Program-made: the position numbers and the translations under genes
In this document: positions 42,079-46,590 of the stretch, in pieces
How positions within the stretch are numbered: position 1 is the stretch's first letter
How the letters are laid out: each line of letters opens with the position of its first letter
Notes under the pieces: model-generated
What the model was told of the DNA's origin: nothing
Databases searched by the model: none
The model's input: the letters and a program-made list of their open reading frames with translations, nothing else
Virus record (IMG/VR): IMGVR_UViG_3300046809_000348
Coordinates: 1-46,590 of that record
DNA length: 46,590 nt
Reading direction: 5' to 3' (one strand)
Source: a virus

Positions 42079-42324
42079 ATGGAAATGCGCACCCTTCAAT
42101 TCAAAACCGTTGGCCCGGCCATTGCACAAGCGCGGCTTGATGCGGGAATACCTCTGCACGAGCTGGCTACAGGGTTGGGCGTTTCATCGTCATTCGTCTC
42201 GCAGGTCGAGAGCGGTCATAAGCAGATGACTGTCGCTATGCTGAGAAACCTACCGCGCCCGTTGCGGCGCCGCGTGCGCGAGACGATGATTAAAGAGATC
42301 GAGAGCGAGCTGCGCGATGAGTGA
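42079..42324 (+). CDS. XRE/Cro-type transcription regulator
   Basis: 81 residues. A helix-turn-helix of the XRE family spans about residues 12-58: AIAQARLDAGIPLHELATGL, GVSSSFVSQVESGHKQM, then VAMLRNLPRPL. The recognition helix contains SSSFVSQVES. There is no C-terminal cleavage or oligomerisation domain, so it resembles Cro or a minimal C repressor. ATG 42085 is an alternative start. It is expressed divergently from the recombination operon across an 80-base control region and overlaps rusA by eight bases. Confidence 0.78.
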   Translation: MEMRTLQFKTVGPAIAQARLDAGIPLHELATGLGVSSSFVSQVESGHKQMTVAMLRNLPRPLRRRVRETMIKEIESELRDE

Positions 42325-42784
42325 GGTGGCTGAGCCGGTCACTATAACGATGCTCGGTGAGCCGGTGCCATTCGCGCGAACGCGGCCAGGACACGGAACC
42401 GGAATCTTGTTTACGCCAAAAAAACAGCGCAATGCCGGCGCCGCATTTCGTGTGCTGGCGCAGCAGGCAATGGCGAACCGCACCATGTTTGATTGCGCGC
42501 TCCGCGTCGAAATTCTCGCGGAGTTCCCAATTCCGATAAGTTGGTCAAAAAAACGCCAAGCCGCCGCTCTTCTGCACGGAACCTGGCCCGCGAAGAAGCC
42601 GGATTGGGACAATTGTGCGAAACTCGTCACAGACGCCTGTAACCAGATCGTTTGGCGCGATGACGCGTTGATCGTGGATTGCTGGGTCCGCAAAACCTAC
42701 AGCGATCAGCCAAAAATTACGCTGACCGCCTACGCGATGGAAGCGATCGTTCAAACCCCGTTCGAAAGCGCACAAAGAGTTTGA
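42317..42784 (+). CDS. rusA: RusA-type Holliday junction resolvase
   Basis: 155 residues. RusA enzymes are dimers that cut four-way DNA junctions symmetrically. The family block is clear: PKKPDWDNCAKLVTDAC-type sequence (here PAKKPDWDNCAKLVTDACNQ), then IVWRDDALIVDCWVRKTYSD. The aspartates in DWDN, TDA and DDA correspond to the catalytic metal ligands. FARTRPGHGTGILFTPKKQR near the N-terminus is the usual DNA-contact region. It is co-expressed with the XRE regulator and complements RecT and the exonuclease on the other strand. Confidence 0.85.
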   Translation: MSEVAEPVTITMLGEPVPFARTRPGHGTGILFTPKKQRNAGAAFRVLAQQAMANRTMFDCALRVEILAEFPIPISWSKKRQAAALLHGTWPAKKPDWDNCAKLVTDACNQIVWRDDALIVDCWVRKTYSDQPKITLTAYAMEAIVQTPFESAQRV

Positions 42785-42826
42785 CATGACGATTTGGGGC
42801 GAGCCTGATTATTGCCCCGAATAAAA

Positions 42827-42858
42827 GCCCCCGCCACGGCGGCAACCGAAGCGGGGGC
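42827..42858. other. GC-rich stem-loop in intergenic region
   Basis: GCCCCCGC (42827-42834) and GCGGGGGC (42851-42858) form a perfect eight-pair stem with a 16-base loop. AAAA precedes it, so on the minus strand the stem is followed by TTTTAT and reads like an intrinsic terminator for leftward transcripts. On the plus strand no T-run follows, so it may instead control or protect the message for the gene at 42891. Confidence 0.5.
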
Positions 42859-42890
42859 GATAGAAACACCGATCCTTGGCGGAGGACACG

Positions 42891-43124
42891 ATGTCGTTTG
42901 CAAATACGCAAATACAGCAACACGATCAAGAGCCTAATCGCAAGGCTGATCTGACGCGCCACGTCCGCGAGCTGGATTTTGAAATTGCGGCAATGAGGGC
43001 TGGCGATGCCCTCGCCGCCGACTTGCCGGGCTTGCGGGCGATCGGTCGCTGGCTCGATACGGTCCATTTGCGGACACTGCAAAAACGGCGCGAGTTGACG
43101 AACGCGCTGGCGAAGGCAGCGTAA
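42891..43124 (+). CDS. Small helical early protein
   Basis: 77 residues; GGAGG (42881-42885) five bases before ATG 42891 fixes the start. Helical and charged: NRKADLTRHVRELDFEIAAM, then GRWLDTVHLRTLQKRRELTN. No family recognised. First gene after the stem-loop. Confidence 0.55.
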   Translation: MSFANTQIQQHDQEPNRKADLTRHVRELDFEIAAMRAGDALAADLPGLRAIGRWLDTVHLRTLQKRRELTNALAKAA

Positions 43125-43126
43125 CC

Positions 43127-43393
43127 GTGGAGCACAGGCTTAAGACGCTCCCGCCCTATTGGGACGCCGTCGCGTCGGGCGACAAGACGTTTGAGGTCCG
43201 TCGCGACGACCGCGGCTTCAAAAAAGGCGATGTCGTGATCCTGCAAAGGCTGCGGTCGTTTCTGTCGTTCGATGCGAGTCGATCTTTCGATGGGCAAATC
43301 CTGCGGAAACGCATCCGCTACGTGCTGACCGGCGGTCAGTTCGGGATCGAGGCCGGCTATGTCGTGCTCGGGCTCGAAGACGAGGACGCCTGA
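43127..43393 (+). CDS. DUF3850 (ASCH/PUA-like) protein
   Basis: 88 residues, GTG start two bases after the previous stop. EHRLKTLPPYWDAVASGDKT, FEVRRDDRGFKKGDVVIL and GIEAGYVVLGLEDE match DUF3850, a small beta-barrel of the ASCH/PUA group that is thought to bind RNA or modified nucleotides. Common in phage early regions. No catalytic assignment. Confidence 0.78.
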   Translation: MEHRLKTLPPYWDAVASGDKTFEVRRDDRGFKKGDVVILQRLRSFLSFDASRSFDGQILRKRIRYVLTGGQFGIEAGYVVLGLEDEDA

Positions 43394-43403
43394 CGTGGAG
43401 GGG

Positions 43404-43697
43404 ATGGCGCACTTCTCCGAAGCCGGAGCGCCGGAATGCGGGACCTGCGCCAATCTAATCGGTGCCTCCGATCCCCAAAAGGGCCGCTGCCTGCGGTGGG
43501 CAGAATTTACCGGCAAACTCTATCGCCTGCAGCTCCACGCCGATGGCGAGCGAAATTGGTGGCGCGGCTGGCCGACCATTAATGTCCATACCACAGGCTG
43601 CAAATACTATGAAGCAACGTCGGCCTTCAGAGGAGCAAAGCCGAGTTCTGCGGCGGATAGCGCAGACGGGAGGCATGATCTTGACCCATCATCCTGA
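43404..43697 (+). CDS. Small Cys-containing early protein
   Basis: 97 residues from ATG 43404; GTG 43395 is also possible. CGTCANL with later GRCLRW and TTGCKYYE gives four cysteines spaced as in a small zinc-binding fold. The last 30 residues (SSAADSADGRHDLDPSS) overlap the next gene by 89 bases and look unlike protein sequence, so the real C-terminus may be shorter or altered. Confidence 0.5.
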   Translation: MAHFSEAGAPECGTCANLIGASDPQKGRCLRWAEFTGKLYRLQLHADGERNWWRGWPTINVHTTGCKYYEATSAFRGAKPSSAADSADGRHDLDPSS

Positions 43698-43842
43698 AGA
43701 CGGGGACCAATATTCAGATGCGTCAGGCCGACCCATTAAAGAGCGAATAGCAAAGGCGGTTATCTTAAATAATTTTGTTGTTGCGGAAAGGGACTCTCTC
43801 TTTGACCTGACGCCGCAAAGCTGGCGGGCGCGCAAGCCGTGA
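43609..43842 (+). CDS. Small hypothetical early protein
   Basis: 77 residues from ATG 43609. QRRPSEEQSRVLRRIAQTGG suggests a helix-turn-helix-like N-terminus; ERIAKAVILNNFVVAERDSL follows. The start lies within the preceding gene and the stop overlaps the next start (GTGA). Possibly DNA-binding; unproven. Confidence 0.5.
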   Translation: MKQRRPSEEQSRVLRRIAQTGGMILTHHPEDGDQYSDASGRPIKERIAKAVILNNFVVAERDSLFDLTPQSWRARKP

Positions 43843-44072
43843 GAAACGACCGCGAGGCCCTCCACGGCATCGATCTTATAGCACGGCTTCACTCGTGGCG
43901 CGAGACGCGTCGGCCGACCGAATGCCAGGGACAGGCGCCGTGCTGGGTCGACGAGCCGTACGGAGCGATGCCGGGGGGGCGTGGCGGGATGACGAGTTGC
44001 ATTAGTTGCGACGGAATTCCCAGGTTCGACGGCTGGGCTTTCATCGCATGGAAAAGCGAGCAGGCCGGTTGA
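43839..44072 (+). CDS. Small Cys-containing early protein
   Basis: 77 residues, GTG start overlapping the previous stop. The C-terminal half has TSCISCDGIPRFDGWAFIAW with a CxxC, and CQGQAPCW precedes it, together forming a possible zinc site. No family recognised. Confidence 0.5.
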   Translation: MRNDREALHGIDLIARLHSWRETRRPTECQGQAPCWVDEPYGAMPGGRGGMTSCISCDGIPRFDGWAFIAWKSEQAG

Positions 44073-44073
44073 G

Positions 44074-44223
44074 ATGAAGCACCATTATCATTGCCCGCGT
44101 GGTTGCGAAAATCCGCAACCCTTCCGAAAGCATGCAAGAGGCTGGCTACTCTGTGGATTGTGTTACTTCTTCCGAGGGCGGACCTCACGCATGATGCTGT
44201 GTAATCCGAAACTATGCGATTGA
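44074..44223 (+). CDS. 49-residue zinc-ribbon-like protein
   Basis: ATG 44074 directly after the previous stop. The product has HHYHCPRGCENP, then WLLCGLCYFF and later Cys (LCNPKLCD): a CxxxC and a CxxC spaced as in small phage zinc ribbons. The end overlaps the next gene by ten bases. Probably nucleic-acid or protein binding. Confidence 0.6.
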   Translation: MKHHYHCPRGCENPQPFRKHARGWLLCGLCYFFRGRTSRMMLCNPKLCD

Positions 44224-44468
44224 TTCGACGCATGGCTGAGATCGAGGATTGGCGCCTGCAAGACGCGCACGACAGCTATTTCGTGGGGATTCAAGAAGTC
44301 CGCCGCCGCGTGCAGGCGGGCGAGGAGGTGCCCAGACACGGGGCCTATTTCCAGCGGGTCAACTGCGCAAGTGGCCCGGCTCCCGCTGAGGCGGCGAGCG
44401 AAGAACACGCAGCGCCGGCAGAGGGGATTTCTCGGCTTCCTCCGCCCCTCGTGGTCGGCAAATTATGA
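44214..44468 (+). CDS. Small hypothetical early protein
   Basis: 84 residues. Helical N-terminus (RLIRRMAEIEDWRLQDAHDS) and charged centre (GIQEVRRRVQAGEEVPRHGA), then a Pro/Ala-rich tail. Overlaps the zinc-ribbon gene and the next gene. No family recognised. Confidence 0.5.
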   Translation: MRLIRRMAEIEDWRLQDAHDSYFVGIQEVRRRVQAGEEVPRHGAYFQRVNCASGPAPAEAASEEHAAPAEGISRLPPPLVVGKL

Positions 44469-44704
44469 GCAGGGACCGCAAGTCAGACGGCTTCTACGGC
44501 AAGGATAAGCGCAAGGACGCCGAACTGGTCACGCTGGCCGAGCAGATCGAGGCGGTGCAGTACGCCACGCGACTCCAGCGAGAGATATTCAGACTGTGGA
44601 TCGCTTGCGGCAAGGCCAGGCAAGCGGATGCAAACCTGCATATCGTCCGAATGGAAGCGGCAATCGAGACGCTGGAAGTGGACCGCATGGGACGCGGGTC
44701 GTGA
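44465..44704 (+). CDS. Small helical early protein
   Basis: 79 residues, ATGA overlap with the previous stop. Basic N-terminus (DRKSDGFYGKDKRKDAELVT) followed by helices (LAEQIEAVQYATRLQREIFR). Ends in a GTGA overlap. No family recognised. Confidence 0.5.
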   Translation: MSRDRKSDGFYGKDKRKDAELVTLAEQIEAVQYATRLQREIFRLWIACGKARQADANLHIVRMEAAIETLEVDRMGRGS

Positions 44705-44913
44705 TTGAGTCCGAACTTCTGGCGGAGAACATCTACCTGCGCGACGCCATGCGGGTAGCGATCCAGATACTTGGCTGGGGCGGCGGATTCTCGTTTCAGG
44801 AGGCTAACCGGCAAGCGCGCGCGACGCTGGAATTTGGGCTGGCGCGCGCCGCTACCTCGCAACCACAAGACGAAAAGGTCGGTATCCCGACCGCAACCAG
44901 ACAAACCATTTAG
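44701..44913 (+). CDS. Small hypothetical early protein
   Basis: 70 residues from GTG 44701, chosen because it overlaps the preceding stop. ESELLAENIYLRDAMRVAIQ, then a Gly-rich turn (GWGGGFSFQEANRQA) and a helix. No family recognised. Confidence 0.5.
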   Translation: MIESELLAENIYLRDAMRVAIQILGWGGGFSFQEANRQARATLEFGLARAATSQPQDEKVGIPTATRQTI

Positions 44914-44926
44914 TTGAGGCGATGAC

Positions 44927-45757
44927 ATGTCACAGGCTCCTGCAATGCCGCTATTTTGCGATGCGTATCTTGGTGATACCACGCATCTATCTTTAGAGGA
45001 GCATGGGGCATATTTAAAATTACTTATGGTTACGTGGCGTAATAATGGGATTCCTTTGCCGGACGACGATGTGCGTATCGCGCGTATTTTGGGGGTGTCT
45101 GTGAGGCGCTGGCGGACCCGGTTGCGGCCGGTGATCGCGCCTTTTTTTGACCTAAGCGAATCGACGTTCCGTCAAAAAAGGCTCGACAAAGTTTGGAATT
45201 TTGTTGCAAAACGCTCGGCGATTTGCCGCATCAACGGAGAGCGTGGCGGCAGACCTAAGTCCATGATAAACAAAGATTCCGAAAACCCAGCGGGTTTGCC
45301 AAACGAAACCCAGAAGGAAAGCATCCGAATCCGAATCCAAGAAAGAGAAGAATCCCCTGAGATGACTAACGTCATCTCATCCCCTTTGGGGAATGACGAC
45401 AGAAAACCAGCGAAAAGGATTACCCATGCCGAGAAGCGAGGATCACGGCTTTCGCCCGATTGGGAACCCGACGAAACAAATCGCAAGTTCGCTGAGCAAT
45501 GGGGGCATGACCCCGACGAATTGCTTGCCGAGTTCCGAGACTACTGGCTCGGCGAGCCCGGTGCGCACGCGATTAAGCTCGATTGGTCGCGCACTTGGCG
45601 AAACCGCTGCCGGCAACGTCGTGGGGCTCCGGCAAATGGTTGCTACCGGACATCAGCCGCGACAAACGGATCTAGCCCTACTGGCGTCATTAGCGCCGCT
45701 CGTCGCGTTATCGAGCAAATGCGATTGGCTAACGGAGGATCTGTCGCGCATCGGTGA
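44927..45757 (+). CDS. DUF1376 replication-type protein
   Basis: 276 residues. The N-terminal 90 residues are a DUF1376 domain: MPLFCDAYLGDTTHLSLEEH, GAYLKLLMVTWRNNGIPLP, then DVRIARILGVSVRRWRTRLR, a winged-helix-like unit found in phage replication initiators. A low-complexity linker rich in Lys, Glu and Arg follows. The C-terminal segment (KFAEQWGHDPDELLAEFRDY ... LDWSRTWRNRCRQR) is the DnaT-like piece usual in such proteins. It overlaps the next gene by 122 bases. Role: probable replication initiation or helicase loading. Confidence 0.78.
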   Translation: MSQAPAMPLFCDAYLGDTTHLSLEEHGAYLKLLMVTWRNNGIPLPDDDVRIARILGVSVRRWRTRLRPVIAPFFDLSESTFRQKRLDKVWNFVAKRSAICRINGERGGRPKSMINKDSENPAGLPNETQKESIRIRIQEREESPEMTNVISSPLGNDDRKPAKRITHAEKRGSRLSPDWEPDETNRKFAEQWGHDPDELLAEFRDYWLGEPGAHAIKLDWSRTWRNRCRQRRGAPANGCYRTSAATNGSSPTGVISAARRVIEQMRLANGGSVAHR

Positions 45758-46229
45758 GATTATCGGCTATGGCGTCACAGACGAATTGGTTGATGGCGGC
45801 TTGTGTCTCGCTCGCGAATGCGTTGAGGCGGCATTTCAGCCGATGCCGGTCGAGGATTTGGTCAGCGAGCTTGCCAGGCTGCGGACGTTGACGATTTCGC
45901 GCAACATGGACGGCGAGGACATGACGGCCATGCTGAGCGCCTACGCTGACGCGCTGTCTTGCCACCCAGCCGATTGTGTGCGCTCGGTTCTGCGCGGCTG
46001 GGGTCGAAGCAACAAATTCTGGCCGGCACTCGCGGAGCTTGAAAACGCGATTGGCGCGGCGTGTAGCGAGCGACGGATGATTGGGCGGGCAGTTGATCAA
46101 GCGCGGCGTGGGAACTTCGCAGAGCGCGAGCGCGGCCAGTGGCCATCATGGCTTGAGTCAATCTGGGGACCAACGCCTGACGGCCCTAGAGCGCGTCAGG
46201 AAGCGTTTGGTGGGGCGGGCGGCGTTTGA
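45636..46229 (+). CDS. Replication-associated loader-like protein
   Basis: 197 residues from ATG 45636; the frame is open further upstream but only as a shadow of the DUF1376 gene. LRTLTISRNMDGEDMTAMLS, AYADALSCHPADCVRSVLRG and WGRSNKFWPALAELENAIGA follow the pattern of small phage proteins beside replication initiators, probably helicase-loading partners. No P-loop is seen, so it is not an ATPase loader of the DnaC type. Overlaps its upstream partner extensively. Confidence 0.6.
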   Translation: MVATGHQPRQTDLALLASLAPLVALSSKCDWLTEDLSRIGEIIGYGVTDELVDGGLCLARECVEAAFQPMPVEDLVSELARLRTLTISRNMDGEDMTAMLSAYADALSCHPADCVRSVLRGWGRSNKFWPALAELENAIGAACSERRMIGRAVDQARRGNFAERERGQWPSWLESIWGPTPDGPRARQEAFGGAGGV

Positions 46230-46420
46230 TGACGAAAGTGAATTTTAATATGATATCAACCATCACTATGGCGCCGATGCCTAATTATCCCTCGGGTCCC
46301 GCTTCGGGCTGGGTAATACCCTTTCTCGTCTTGATCGATCAATCTAGATGCGGGTCACGCCCTTGTTTGGTTGCGCCCAACTCCTCTGACTCTGCGCCGG
46401 GCAGCCGTGGCGATGATTGA
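46229..46420 (+). CDS. Doubtful small ORF
   Basis: 63 residues from ATG 46229, overlapping the previous stop (TGATG). It lacks a convincing fold: TKVNFNMISTITMAPMPNYP, one short hydrophobic stretch (GWVIPFLVLI) and a Ser/Pro-rich end. The underlying DNA is locally AT-rich and could be regulatory instead. Kept because of the coupled start and because the next gene begins inside its end. Confidence 0.3.
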   Translation: MTKVNFNMISTITMAPMPNYPSGPASGWVIPFLVLIDQSRCGSRPCLVAPNSSDSAPGSRGDD

Positions 46421-46590
46421 GCCCACGCCCTCGCTTATTGACTACGCGCAAATTGCCCGCGAGGCGGTACCGACGCTGGGCGGATGCTTCGATTGCGACT
46501 CGGCCTTTACGGGCGCGCTAATTCGCGAGGAAGCGTATGCGCACGCCAAAGCTCGACGCCATATGGTTTGGTTGGAGTGCAGGCCGGCAT
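46413..46590 (+). CDS. Small early protein, cut by window end
   Basis: At least 59 residues from ATG 46413; the gene runs off the right edge. IEPTPSLIDYAQIAREAVPT, then GCFDCDSAFTGALIREEAYA and HAKARRHMVWLECRPA. A CxxC is present. Family not recognised. Confidence 0.5.
   Translation, partial: MIEPTPSLIDYAQIAREAVPTLGGCFDCDSAFTGALIREEAYAHAKARRHMVWLECRPA

Noticed and set aside
1-46590. CRISPR arrays, tRNA genes, insertion sequences, integrase or attachment sites
   Set aside because: No regularly spaced repeats, cloverleaf patterns, transposase or integrase motifs were recognised on reading; a dedicated tRNA scan was not possible.

Overview
The window is most of a tailed-phage genome (or the phage part of a prophage) with the virion gene order of P22-like podoviruses. 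Reading rightwards it has portal C-terminus, scaffold, coat, head-completion genes, a gp4-like adaptor, a gp10-like plug protein, ejection proteins and fibres. The DNA is GC-rich. Host clues point to an alphaproteobacterium, perhaps a soil- or plant-associated Hyphomicrobiales: a DUF3309-like membrane peptide, a small secreted peptide with an LSDxQMDxVTAG motif, and a xylan-binding-type carbohydrate module. The host assignment is inference. Terminase, integrase and a free endolysin were not seen; terminase probably lies left of the window.

Layout. 1-9650: head and head-completion genes, with a glycosyltransferase, a 2-oxoglutarate hydroxylase and a cupin interleaved. 9650-14764: three large, cysteine-free ejection (internal virion) proteins, one with a lysozyme domain. 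14761-17604: small genes, a PurD-like ATP-grasp enzyme and a virion-type tail fibre. 17601-33074: nine consecutive fibre, beta-helix or lyase-like genes whose products begin with secretion signals (seven clear Sec peptides, one weaker Sec or lipoprotein-type N-terminus, one Tat). 33157-34838: small membrane and coiled-coil genes that may serve lysis, ending at a strong intrinsic terminator at 34913-34943. 34948-37505: a second short rightward unit with more secreted proteins (a carbohydrate-binding module plus collagen-like repeat, and a small LSDxQM peptide), a two-helix holin candidate and a lipoprotein. 37619-41998: a leftward early operon with a RecT annealase, a YqaJ exonuclease and a run of tiny overlapping membrane genes. 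41999-42078: a divergent control region. 42079-46590: a rightward early operon with an XRE repressor, a RusA resolvase, small genes and replication proteins (DUF1376 type and a loader-like partner).

Genes are packed with ATGA, TGATG or TAATG overlaps almost throughout, so each block looks like one translationally coupled operon. No stretch over 300 bases lacks a gene.

The most unusual part is the 15.5-kb fibre block. Its products carry export signals instead of virion-binding domains. Their mature parts, together with that of the xylan-binding protein downstream, contain 8, 2, 4, 4, 18, 10, 10, 18, 18 and 2 cysteines, always an even number, while the three ejection proteins (1,698 residues) have none. 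This suggests that the phage exports a set of disulfide-bonded, carbohydrate-active fibre-like proteins through the host Sec and Tat systems. That is not how phage tail fibres are normally made. Whether they end up on virions, on the host surface or in the medium cannot be told from sequence.
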